Assembly (NCBI GenBank): GCA_033439265.1 | Contig: JAVTVX010000002.1 | Location: 8,096,174 to 8,160,173 of the forward strand | Reading direction: 5' to 3' | DNA length: 64,000 nucleotides | Origin: Dillenia suffruticosa | Taxonomy: Eukaryota; Streptophyta; Magnoliopsida; Dilleniales; Dilleniaceae | Shown: positions 12,456 to 23,060 of the stretch, piece after piece | How positions within the stretch are numbered: the stretch's first letter is position 1 | Layout: each line of letters begins with the position of its first letter | Notes under the pieces: model-generated | What the model was told of the DNA's origin: nothing | Databases searched by the model: none | What the model saw: only the letters and a program-made list of their open reading frames with translations | Program-made: the position numbers and the translations under genes

Positions 12456-14158
12456 ATCTTTTTGGATTCGGCTGAGTTAGTTTTGAAATTATCTTTGGGG
12501 ATCCATTTTAAAGTTGTTCTTGAAGAGTTTAGAAACCAGCAATCACAAATTGAGTATCCATTCTTATTACAGTAGGTGTAGTATCTAATTGGTGATCTTA
12601 GTTTCTTAATGTTGTTTAAAACCATGTTTTTGAATTTACAAATTTCATATATGTCCCCTATCTTCATGCACGTATGACATCTTTCTTGTTTAGCATTTTT
12701 AGAACTCGATACAAAAAATCTATACAACTTTTTTTGTGCTTGGTTAGAATTAAATCCTAATCCTGCCTTATCAAATACGGCTATTTGGACTCTTACATGG
12801 TATCTCACTTTTCTTGTCCTTGAATAAATTTCATTAGTATAATGTTTTGTCTTTGATTTTTTTCTTTTTGTTCACCTAGTTCTTTCTTTAAAAGTATATT
12901 TTCATTTACAAAAATGTCATTATCTTTCTCTGAACATTCAACATTTAGTTTTTTCTTAAGTTCACCAACGTACAGATCCAATTTAGCATTTTTTCTTTTT
13001 AGTTCATTTATTTCACTTTTTGATTTCTTTGATACTTTGACATTTTCAGTCAACTCCTTTCTTAGCAAATTATTTTTCCTTTTGAGTTTCTTTTTAATTC
13101 CTTTAGTGATTCTACTAAAGTCTCATGTAATTCAGAGATAGAAAAGTCATTTTCTGATTCAGAATATGATGAATAGAGTGTGGAGTTTACCTCACTGTTT
13201 GAAGATTCTTCATTTGCCATGAAATTTCTTCATTTGCCATGAAATATATGTTTGCCTATTTCTCATTTTGCTCTTCATCCCTTGAACTTGAGTCTTCATC
13301 ACTCCATGCAGCAAATGCATTTTTCTTTTTCTTCTCTCTTCTGTCCTTTCTGTATTTCTTTTCATCATTTTTAAGAGAAGGGCAGTCAGCTTTAAATGCC
13401 CCAGTTTTTTACATTCAAAACATCTGATTTCCTCTTTCTTTTCTGGTTTTTTGAAGAAGGATTTGTTCTTGTTCCTTCTTTTCATCATGAACTTTCTGAA
13501 TTTTCTTGTCAAAAGAGTTTTATCCTCTTCATCTTCTTCTTCTTCAGAGCTTGACGTGGTTTCCTCATTGTCAACCTTTAATGCTACTCCTTTGCCTCTT
13601 TTGTCTTTGGGAGGCTCCTTCATGTTCAGCTTCATCTCATAGGTTATCAAGGATCCCACGAGTTCATCCATTGTCAGAGTCTCAAGATTTTTGGACTCCT
13701 TAATTGCAATCACTTTAGGCTCCCAAGACTTTGGTAAACTTTTCAGAATTTTATTCACCATATCCTCTTGAGGGATTCCTTTTCCAAGTAGTTTGAGCTC
13801 ATTAGTTATCTTGTTAAATCTTGTGATCATCTCACTGATTGTTTCTCCATCCTTCATCTTGAAGACTTTATATTCTTAATTCAGAAATCTGATTTTGATC
13901 TTACGTACTTGGTTAGTTTTTTCATTGGTGGCTTCAAGTCTTTCATAAATCTCCTTTGCTGTTACGCAAGATGAGACTCAATGTATTCGTTGACGCTCAG
14001 TGCAAGGTGAAGAAGATTGATGACTTTGCAATTGGCTTGATAGACTTTCTTTTGTTCCACAATCATGTTTTTCAATTTTACCGGCACTCGAACTCCATCT
14101 ATCTCTTCAGTGGAGAATTCAACTCCTTCGATATTTCCCACGCATTTAGGTCCTGTGC
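12440..14158 (-). pseudogene. Copia gag, internal 1 (main part)
   Basis: Open stretches at 13210-13857, 12805-13068 and 12452-12808 carry KDGETISEMITRFNKITNEL and LPKSWEPKVIAIKESK (capsid-like core). They also carry the zinc knuckle CFECKKLGH (near 13420), an acidic linker SSSEEEEDEED, coiled coil LKRKNAKLDLYVGELKKKL and a second cysteine motif CHTCMKIGD. Gag forms the virus-like particle and binds RNA. Gypsy 1 inserted into the coding sequence at 14158, and the N-terminal end continues at 25503-25616. Confidence 0.8.
14154..14158. repeat. Target-site duplication of Gypsy 1, left copy (tgtgc)
   Basis: TGTGC immediately precedes the element and is repeated at 25498-25502. Uninterrupted homologous gag in internal 2 reads CCTGTGCAATGATAAAG (near 41638), which confirms the empty site. 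Confidence 0.9.
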
Positions 14159-14298
14159 TGTAACGCCGATTCTATGATGCCGCATTTTTGTACGAGAAAT
14201 TTTATTTATTTATATTGATTTTTGATTTTGGGGTATTTAAATTAAATTTTTGGTATATTTAAATTATTGCCATATCCGTGAAAATTAGGGTAAAATGA

Positions 14299-14361
<63 letters not shown>

Positions 14362-17052
14362 CCAGAGTAAAAAAAAAAAGGCCAACGGAGTGTTGCGTTT
14401 TAAGGCAAAACGCAGCACCCCCTCCCAAAATTGGATTAGGGCTTTTAGCCCTAATCCTTTTTTCTTTCTCTCCGCCTCTTTTCCTTCCCGCGGCTGCCTC
14501 ACCTTTCTCCCCTTCGCCGCTGCACTCTCTCTATCGTTGCTCTCTTCCCCGCGAGCGCAGCCTGCAGCGCGATCCTCCTCGCGCGAGTGCACCACTGTCC
14601 GCGATCTTTTGCCAGCGCTCCACAACATGAGCGCGCGACTGCCCGAGCGCTCCACAGCCCGAGCGCGCGCCTGCTCGGGAGCGTACCTACGCTCGAGTGC
14701 GAGCGTGCTCCTGCTCGGGAGCGTACCTCTGCACGAGCACGAGCACGCACCTGCTCGGAAGCGCACTTGTGCACAGGCGCGCGCCTGCGTATGGGTGCGC
14801 TCCAACCTACGAGCTCCCCAGCTCGCGAGGGCGAGCCCTAACCCATGAGTGCCCGAGCCTGCAAGCCCACGAGCCCACTAGCCCCCGAGCCTGCCAGGCC
14901 ACGAAGCCCACTCCTGACCCGCGAACTCACTGCTAACCCGCGAGCCCACTGCGGCCAGCAATCCGGGCTGTTGACCTGCGAGCCCACTGTAGCCGCTTGC
15001 CCGAGATAGCCCGTGAGCCCATGAGCCTACGAGTGGGCCAGCCACCGAGCCCGCGACTGCCTACGACGGCCTGTGAGCCCACGGGCCCACGAATGGGCTA
15101 ACCCGCGAGCCCACCAGCCCGTGAGCCCGCCAATCCGCCAGTTGCCAGCCCGTGAGCCCACAACCGGCTTTCTCCTTCGAGGGCTCACCTGCATCTTCAC
15201 TACAGGTAACGACTACGATTTGGTTGAAATTCTAGGGTTTGGTGTTAGAAATTTGAGTTAATTGCTAATATCATTCAAATTTGAAAATCTTACAGGTTTT
15301 AGACCAATCTAACGAGCGAACGGAATCCATAAAGGAGATTGGGTAAACTAAGATTCTATTAAATTGGGAAGAAAGATCGAAAATCCCTTATTAGGCCTTT
15401 ATTTGATATTAAATTGAGATGATTTGATTAGGTTGATCTTTTTGGAGACTCGAAGTGTCAGGTTGGATTATTTTGAAAATATGGAGTAACCACCCTCTCT
15501 AGAAAAGTGAGTAGAACTCTAATCTCTTGCATGAAATAGTAAAACTTGTTTCTGCCGTGTTTTCAATAAAACATGCTTTCGATATGCATTGAGTCGACGT
15601 GTGATATTAAATTTCAAAACTTATTTTGTGACATTTAGAGTGTCGTAAATTTATATTTATGATGACTATGCATCCATGTTTGAAATGAAATGATATTGTG
15701 CCATTATTTGAGAACTAGATATGTTTTCTATTTTGCCGTCGCATTGGCTTGAATTTGAAATGATTTGATGAATGTATTGGCACACGGATTTGAAATGTTT
15801 TTAATGAACTATGTGGGTTGGATGCCCACTAGTTATGCAATGATATGATTCTTGCATGTAGGACGTTGTGCCCTTGTGATACTATGATGATGATATTGAT
15901 GATTTCGTAGCTACGAAGGGCGTTTGTAGAGGCATGAGTTTCCTGGATATGCTTCTGCAGGAGGTATCCACAAACATCATTGATTCTAATGGCTATAGGC
16001 ACGGCCGGTTGAACCCACGATGGGGGAGGACGTGTGTGACGCCACCGTCTAGCACTAGGTGGGGTCTTATACACGATGATGAGCTAACCCTAGCGAACTT
16101 ATAACCAACGTTGGGGTAGAGAGCTACTTTGAAAACTCTTTACATAATAAAACCCCAGATGCACCTGTCCTTGGTCATGGTTGACTTTTATCAGGATTAT
16201 TTTTGGCTTGTTCTAATATTATTTGATTTCAAATGGATACATATATGCATATTACCGTGTGATTAAATAAATGAGTTCACTTTATTGAACATATCATGAT
16301 TTACTGCAAAGAAAACTTGAATTATTGTTTATGAATGATACTATTTAACACTCCAATGTTCACCTACACTATTTGTACTTGAGATTAATCCTCTCACTCA
16401 CTGGGTATCTTCCCATGATACTCACCCCTCTCTTTTCCTTCCTCAGATAGGATTTTTATGATAGAACGATATTTTAGGCTCTAAAGGGTTTGACATCATA
16501 TCCTGGGATTTGGTATATAGGACGGTGAGGTTTAAGTTAAATTTGAAATATGAATTTCGTACTTTGTTTCAATACTACGTGGTTTTGATATTGAGATCCG
16601 TTAGTTGGCTGTGTATATTATGGGATGACTGTATAACTTATGGGCAGTTGTGTGCGTAACTCACGCTTAAGTTCATTTACTTGTATTGAGGCATCTGTAA
16701 GCGTTTTAAACTTTCTATTTGGGAAATTTGTTATACATTTGTATAAACTTAGATCCGTTCGGTGTGGCGCTACTCATGCTTTAGTTGGGGATGACAGTAG
16801 AGGTCTGCGGTTAGAACTGCTAGAAATTTTATAGTCTTGAGTTGTCCTAGATGTTTGCGGTGTGATTTATTGATTTTGGAGAGGTCGGGATAACCATTTG
16901 TTTAATTGACAGGTTGATTTTAAATTATACAGATTTAATTGTACTTGGGAAATCTCTGATTTATGGGGAGGTTCAGTGCGATTTTCTATAGAAATACAGC
17001 CGGCATTCAGGGTAACGAGCAGTTGCTCATGACCCCAGTTTGGGGCGTGACA
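14159..17052 (+). repeat. 5' LTR of Gypsy 1
   Basis: 2.9 kb, TG...CA. It holds a triplet microsatellite (14299-14359), then a CT/GC-rich block (14460-15180) made of degenerate GCGAGC / GAGCCC / CCCGCGAG repeats, then AT-rich sequence to the end. ORFs in the GC-rich block (for example 14242-14805) are low-complexity Arg/Ala/Ser or poly-Leu readings and not genes. The 3' LTR is alignable along the same order. Confidence 0.9.
14299..14359 (+). repeat. (ATA)n microsatellite in 5' LTR of Gypsy 1
   Basis: About 20 tandem ATA/AAT triplets. The matching place in the 3' LTR (about 22841-22875) has TATATATATATAAATAATAATAATAA-type sequence with far fewer triplets, so the repeat expanded or contracted after insertion. 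Confidence 0.95.
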
Positions 17053-17059
17053 GTTCTAT

Positions 17060-17071
17060 TAGTATCAGAGA
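17060..17071 (+). other. Primer-binding site of Gypsy 1
   Basis: TAGTATCAGAGA lies 7 bases after the LTR end. It matches the initiator-tRNA-Met primer site TGGTATCAGAGC except at its ends. Confidence 0.7.
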
Positions 17072-17208
17072 TCTAGGTTGAGAGCTGTGTTTTATAAAAT
17101 AGTTTTGAAAATATTCTCAAGTATGATTCAAAAGTCCTCAATGCATATGAGAGTTTCATTACAGTCATGAGATCCTAGTACATGGTTTTAGACATGTGAG
17201 TTATTCTT

Positions 17209-17605
17209 TTTAGGGGGTTAGATACGGTGCGTATCTAACCTAGCATATTGGTTCTATTAGTTATTAAATCTATAATTTTATTCATTTTAGGGGGTTAGTT
17301 ATTTCATAACTAACCCTAATTTTTGAATCATATCTAATTTAAGTTCTTTCTTTGTAAGGTTATGATTACTAGACGAGGTACTGGATTTGTACCTGAGACA
17401 TCTAAAATACTCAAGGATGTTCGTCGTCAGGTATACCCTACAAACACTCTCTCAGCCAGCTATTATAGCCACGGTTCCATCACCATCATTTGATGCATTT
17501 AGGCAGGTGTATGAGTGGTACACCTCCTATTGGATTCGAATGCCTTGATTCATAACTCAAATTCTTTTTAGGGGGTTAGTTACTCCATCACTAACCCTAA
17601 TCCTT
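17209..17605 (+). repeat. Three hairpin-forming leader repeats in Gypsy 1
   Basis: Near 17216, 17290 and 17573 the sequence TTTTAGGGGGTTAG is followed by an inverted repeat with a three-base loop. The first has arms GTTAGATACG and CGTATCTAAC, the second GGTTAGTTAT and ATAACTAACC. The third has the same length with two mismatches. All lie in or just before the start of gag. The element's polypurine tract (TTTTAGGGGGTTATAAAA) shares the same lead-in. Confidence 0.75.
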
Positions 17606-19073
17606 GATTTCTACTTAATAAAAAGGTGCTCTGTTTGCAGAACTATGCAAGCTAGATGTAGTAGGCGCAGTGCACCACTAGAGAGTCCCTTAGTGTCTGA
17701 TGTACTTGTGGCACCCGAGACTTCACGAGTACCAGAGGATGTTTCTTCTACTTACGCACCTTCTCTAGTGCTACCCCCAGCACCTCTACCGGCTGGTACA
17801 GCCGAGATTCTTCCACCACCACTCGATACCTTGAGATTGTGGCAGGAGTGGTATAATAGATATGGGGCGCAAATGCCACTACCTCCACTACAGACTCTAG
17901 CGACCGCATCTGCGGCTGTATCTGCACCTACGGCATTGATTCCTCCTTTGGTAGTCGGACCTTCTGTTTCTACTCTGACTGATGAGACATCGGCTACTTT
18001 GAGGCGCATCCACGAGCTCATTTAGTTGGTGAAAGAGTCTCGGTAGCTCGGATGTATAGACTTTTCAGGATCCAGTGATGCCGTAGCAGCGAAACACTGG
18101 ATCAACAGGACTCGTAGGATCCTTACGGATTTGGGGTTGTCAGAGGAGCTTAGATTGAGAGTTGTTAAGAGACTTCTCGACTGAGATGCCCTCTCGTGGT
18201 GGGAGGCTATCCGTGACAGTACTACACAAACCCTGCGGTGGGAGGACTTTCTATGAGAGTTCGACCGTAGGTACTTCACCCGGTTCCAGCAGGACTGGAT
18301 GAGGACAGAGTTCCTGCACTTACGTCAAGGGACGAGGTCAGTTTCAGAGTACGAGACTGAGCTCAGACGACTAGCAGTCTTTGTCCCCGATATGGCTATA
18401 CCAACTCAGTTGAGGTTCAAGTTTGAAAATGGCCTCCAATTGAGTATCAGAAAGTATATGATAGTGACTCTCTCTTTTATACTATCAGAGGTGATTGATT
18501 CAACATATCGGGCGGAGGAGATCATTCGCGCTGAGGCTAGATAAAGGGAGCCAGAAAAGGAAGACTGGGTCACAGGGTGGACAGTTTTCGAAGAGGGGTA
18601 GAGATTCTGGATATCCCGGAGGTTCTTCTAGTTTCAGACCAGTAGGACCGAGATAGGGACCTCAACCACAGGGTTTTGGGGTACCAGCCCCTAGTGTCTC
18701 TACACAGTCTACTACACAGAGACAACCTTTCTGCCATAGATGTAGCAGCCACCATGCCTTTAGGGCTTGTAGAGTACCAGTTACTTGCTTCCAGTGTGGG
18801 AGGCAAGGTCACGTTAGGAGTGTCTGCCCCGATTTAGGTCGAGGAGGATTGACTTTGCAGAGTCGTACTGGTACGTCTGGCACACGCCAGCAGGGGACAC
18901 CTACGCACTCAGCTCTTACCACTCCTCCGATTGCACCCGCGAATAATACAGTGCCAGGATCGTCGCGACAATAGCATAGGGCCCAAGCTCGTGTGTTTGC
19001 GATAGAACAGGAGGACGCACAGGCAAACCCTGATGTTATTATGGGTAATCCTCCCGTAGATCCCTCAATGTAG
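17362..19073 (+). pseudogene. Gypsy 1 gag
   Basis: A start at 17362 (MITRRGTGFVPETSK) is followed by frameshifted sequence and a Pro/Thr-rich stretch from 17645. The capsid core follows: KHWINRTRRILTDLGL, LSWWEAIRD, FDRRYFTRFQQDWMRTEF, LRQGTRSVSEYETELRRLA. Two Cys-His motifs come next (near 18730-18830), the second a proper CFQCGRQGHVRSVC knuckle. It ends at a stop at 19071. At least three in-frame TAG/TGA codons sit where Trp, Gln or Arg would be expected. Gag packages element RNA. Confidence 0.85.
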
Positions 19074-19163
19074 TACTTTTGTTATACTTTTTGAATGAGT
19101 TTTTTGTATATCATGATGTCGATGTACAATTTTGACTAGTTAAAGTTTTAGAAACTTAACTAG

Positions 19164-19211
<48 letters not shown>

Positions 19212-19262
19212 TAGTCTATTTTTCTTCGCATTTTAAATATCTTTAAGATTTTTCCTATCTTT
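19074..19262 (+). other. AT-rich interval between gag and protease of Gypsy 1, with (TA)n
   Basis: Non-coding. It contains an inverted repeat at 19135-19164 (arms ACTAGTTAAAGTTT and AAACTTAACTAGT) directly followed by a (TA)n tract at about 19169-19208. Such an interval is not usual inside a gag-pol frame and may be a later insertion or microsatellite expansion. Confidence 0.6.
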
Positions 19263-19265
19263 AGG

Positions 19266-19600
19266 TACCATGCGAATATTTGTATCGACGCCCATATTTT
19301 TATAGATATCGGGTCGAACTTTTTATATGTGAGCGACATATTCGCTCGTCATTATGGTAGACCTCTCTTGCCACTTGATGAAAAGATTATGGTAGTCACT
19401 TTTCTTGACAAGCATATCATTCAAGATACAGTTTATAGGGGTTGTGAGGTCTGTATTAGGGAGACAATATTAGAGGCAGATCTGATTCCGCTCCCTATCA
19501 CAGATTTCGATACCATCCTAGGGATGGATTCATTGAATTTATACCGGGCTTCCATGGATTGTTTCATGAAAGAGGTTGAGTTTCGGAGATTCGGGTAGCC
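19266..19600 (+). pseudogene. Gypsy 1 aspartic protease
   Basis: The reading HIFIDIGSNFLYVSDIFA (from about 19286) aligns with the retropepsin block D-S/T-G-S-T-x-S-F-V-S. The active-site triad is DIGS here, so the catalytic Ser/Thr is replaced. It continues to ITDFDTILGMDSL, the usual flap-to-RT linker (I.GMDWL), with Trp also lost. It would process the Gag-Pol precursor in the particle. Confidence 0.75.
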
Positions 19601-19739
19601 ACTATTAGTTTTCGGGGATGAGAAACGAGTATTGCCCTGCTATATTATCTCTGTTATGAAGGCTAGATGCTTGGTACGCTGTGGTAGTGTGGCTTATCTG
19701 GCTTATGTTGTCAACACCACCATTGAGGGACAGAGACTT

Positions 19740-21100
19740 GAAGATGTCCCTGTGGTATAGGAGTTTCTAGAGATATTCCCCGAGGAGCTTCTCAGATTAC
19801 CACCAGTTTAGGAGTTCGATTTCGAGATTGATCTAGTACTGGAGACCATTCCTATTTCTATTCCGCCATACAGAATGGTGCCTGCTGAATTGAGAGAGTT
19901 TAAGACTCAGTTACAGGAACTCCTAGACAAGGGGTTCATTCGCCTAAGCACTTCACCTTGGGGCACTCCGGTGCTATTTGTAAAGAAAAAGGATGGTACA
20001 TTTCTGCTTTGTGTAGACTACAGGCAATTGAACAAAGCCACCATCAAAAACAGATATCCCCTGCTATGTATAGATGATTTGTTTGATCAGCTGCAGGGAG
20101 TCAGGGTTTTCTCTAAGATTGATCTCCGTTCAGATTATCATCAGTTGAGAATTCGGGCCGAAAATGTGCCCAAGACAACTTTTCACACCCGATACGGCTA
20201 TTACGAGTTTCTAGTTATGCCGTTTGGGCTGACTAATGCCCCGCTGCTTTTATGGATCTGATAAACTGAGTTTTTCATGAATATTTGGATCGGTTCGTCA
20301 TCGTATTCATCGATGACATCTTGATATATTCACGGAGTGATGAAGATCATGTTGAGCACCTTCGCGTGGTATTACAAATATTCCGTGAGAAGCAGATATA
20401 TGCCAAATTCTAGAAATGTGAGTTTTGGCTGAGACAAATTGGATTCTTGGGGCACATTGTTTCTACGGAGGGTATTTATGTTGATCCGCGGAAGGTTGAG
20501 GCTATAGTAAACTGGGAGCAGCCACAAACAGTTATCGAGATTCGTAGTTTTCTCGGTTTGACAGGGTATTATCGCAGATTTGTAGAGGGATTCTCCCGAA
20601 TAGCTATTCCGTTGTCGAGATTGACCTAGAAGGGGGTCAGGTTTGTTTGGGATGACCGTTGTGAGGTGAGTTTCTAGGAACTCAAACAACGGTTGACATC
20701 CGCTCCTATTTTAGCCCTTCCCACTAGCAGTCGGGAATATATAATATACAATGATGCTAGCCAATAGGGATTGGGTTGTGTTATGATGCAAGATGGTCGG
20801 GTTATTACATATGTCTCGCGACAACTGAAGAAACACGAGGATAACTACCTGACACATGATTTAGAGTTGGCAGCCATAGTTTTCGTGTTGAAGATATGAC
20901 AACATTATTTTTATGGGGTGACTTGTAGGGTATTCACGGTTCACAAAAGCTTAAAGTACTTGTTCACCCAGTGGGAGTTGAACCTCAGACAGAGGAGATG
21001 ATTGGAGTTATTGAAAGACTACGACCTTATTATTGATTTCCATCCGAGAAAGGCAAATGTGGTGACAGATGCATTGAGCCGAAAGTCATCATCCTCCTCT
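19740..21100 (+). pseudogene. Gypsy 1 reverse transcriptase and RNase H
   Basis: The RT is well preserved at 19875-20261: [61 protein letters not shown]. One base is missing near 20243, and the next frame carries the catalytic [16 protein letters not shown] (near 20300), [11 protein letters not shown] and [15 protein letters not shown]. RNase H follows with [19 protein letters not shown] and DFHPRKANVVTDALSRK (end near 21090). Stops include TAG at 20412, 20626 and 20674 and TGA at 20899. Several are single transitions from Trp, Gln or Arg codons. Confidence 0.9.
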
Positions 21101-21329
21101 TCTCCTTTTACTATGACAGAGAGTGCTTACCTCTCTTGCTTGATGGGACTCCATACACTCGGGTTCAGTTTGACTAGTGATGATAAAGGAGCACTACTAG
21201 CTCGATTTGAGGTGAGGTCGACTTTGCTTGATCGTATTAAAGAGCTTCAGGGGTCAGATGAGGAGCTCAGAGTATTCTTGAGAAGATCAGCAGAGGCGAG
21301 AGTGGAGACTTTCGAGTCCGCGATGACGG

Positions 21330-22240
21330 ACTAGTTGTATACAGAGAGCGGGTTTGCATTCCTGTTGATTTAGATCTCCTCAAGGCCATACTCGAGGAGG
21401 AGCACTCCTCTGCTTATGCATTGCATTCGGGTGGTACCAAGATGTATCGAACCATTCGGGATAGTTATCAATGGCCTGGCATGAAACGAGAAATCACGGA
21501 TTTTGTGGCTAGGTGTTTAGTTTGTCAGCAGGTGAATGCCGAGTATCAGCGACTAGCTAGTATATTACGGCCCTTACTCATCCTTGAGTGGAAGTGGGAT
21601 CACATTACTATAGATTTTGTGACAGGGCTACTGCAGACTTCATCACGGCATGATGCCATTTGGGTGATTGTAGATTGACTCATCAAATCCACGCATTTTC
21701 TTCCTATTCATAACGACTATCCTTTGGAGACCTTAGCACGTCTTTACATTGATACGATAGTCCGGCTGCATGGTGTTCCTGTGTCGATAGTATCAAACAG
21801 GGACCTGAGATTCACATCCAGATTTTGGCCCAAGTTACAAGAGGCAATGAGCACAAAGCTGAATTTTAGTACAGCCTATCACCCGTAAACAGATGGTCAG
21901 TCAGAGAAGACCATTCAGACCCTTGAGGACATGTTGAGGGCATGTGTGATGGATTTCCAGGGTAGTTGGGATCGGCACCTTCCACTGGTCGAGTTCGCAT
22001 ATAATAACAGTTATCAGGCTAGTATAGGGATGTACCCGTATGAGGCACTGTATGGCAGGAAGTGCCGCACCCCGATATATTGGGATGAGGTCGGAGAGTG
22101 ACGTCTCAGCAGCGTTGAGTTGATTGAGCAAACAAAGAATAAAGTTAAGGTCATCCGTGAGCGGATAAAAGCTGTCTAGGATAGAAAGAAGACGTATGCT
22201 GATCGTAGGCGGCGATCTCTTGAGTTTGTTACGGAAGATA
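21330..22240 (+). pseudogene. Gypsy 1 integrase
   Basis: The HHCC zinc module reads through HSSAYALHSGG ... CLVCQQV (21400-21530). The core follows with WDHITIDFVTGL, DAIWVIVD, a TGA at 21676, [37 protein letters not shown], a TAA at 21887 and [17 protein letters not shown]. All three acidic residues of the DDE triad are visible. Then [15 protein letters not shown] and [13 protein letters not shown] close the core. It is inactive only because of point stops, not because of loss of the active site. Confidence 0.9.
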
Positions 22241-22655
22241 TGGTTTTCTTGAAAATATCTCCTTGGAAGGGAGTTATATGGTTTAGGCAGCGAGGCAAGT
22301 TGAGCCCTAGATATATTGAGCCCTTCCGTATCCTTGAGAGGGTTGGGAGTGTGGCATATAGGTTAGAGCTGCCGGATGAATTTTCCTGTATTCATGATAT
22401 TTTCCATGTCTAAGTACTCAGGAAGTACTTGGCCGATCCTTCTTATGTACTTGAGTCTCCATCTGTTGAGTTACGAGATGACCTTAGTCTTTTAGTTCAG
22501 CTCGTGGCTATTGTAGATCGGCAGGTCAGAAAACTGCAGAACAAGAAAGTCACGTTAGTAAGAGTTTTGTAGAGAAGTGATCAGGTCGAGGAGGAAACCT
22601 GGGAGCCTGAGGAGGCTATGAGGAGACAGTACCCCCATTTATTTGCTATTTAGTC
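22241..22655 (+). pseudogene. Gypsy 1 integrase tail with chromodomain-like module
   Basis: [20 protein letters not shown] is the GPY/F motif (G to E). RLELPDEFSCIHDIFHV follows. The tail QVRKLQNKKVTLVRVL, stop, DQVEEETWEPEEAMRRQYPH has the layout of plant chromovirus chromodomains, which direct integration to particular chromatin. Expected aromatic-cage residues are partly present. It ends at a stop near 22652. Confidence 0.75.
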
Positions 22656-22683
22656 CTCTTTTAGTTTCAAGAACGAAACTTGA

Positions 22684-22701
22684 TTTTAGGGGGTTATAAA
22701 A
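22684..22701 (+). other. Polypurine tract of Gypsy 1
   Basis: TTTTAGGGGGTTATAAAA immediately precedes the 3' LTR. Confidence 0.6.
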
Positions 22702-23005
22702 TGTAACGCCGATTCTGTGATACTGTATTTTTGTACGAGAAATTTTATTTATTTATATTGATTTTTTATTTTGGGGTATTTAAATTGAATTTTTGGTATA
22801 TTTAAATTATTACTGTATCCGTGAAAATTAGGGTAAAATGAATATATATATATATAAATAATAATAATAATAATGATCAGAGTAAAAAAAAAGGAAAAAA
22901 GGGCTAGCGGAGTGCTGCATTTTAAGGCAAAACACATCACCCCCTCCCAAATTTGGATTAGGGCTTTTAGCCCTAATCCCTTTTTCTTGCTCTCTCTCTC
23001 TCTTC

Positions 23006-23060
<55 letters not shown>

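Noticed and set aside
13239..13703. Plus-strand Ser/Phe/Leu-rich ORFs over Copia gag
   Set aside because: They are shadows of the Lys/Glu-rich gag on the minus strand. The same applies at 40682-41251 and 48899-49159.
14242..14848. Long overlapping ORFs on both strands in the GC-rich part of the Gypsy 1 LTR (187 and 152 codons)
   Set aside because: They read through degenerate GCGAGC/GAGCGC repeats and the ATA microsatellite, giving poly-Leu, poly-Ile and Arg/Ala-rich products. The matching 3' LTR does not keep them.
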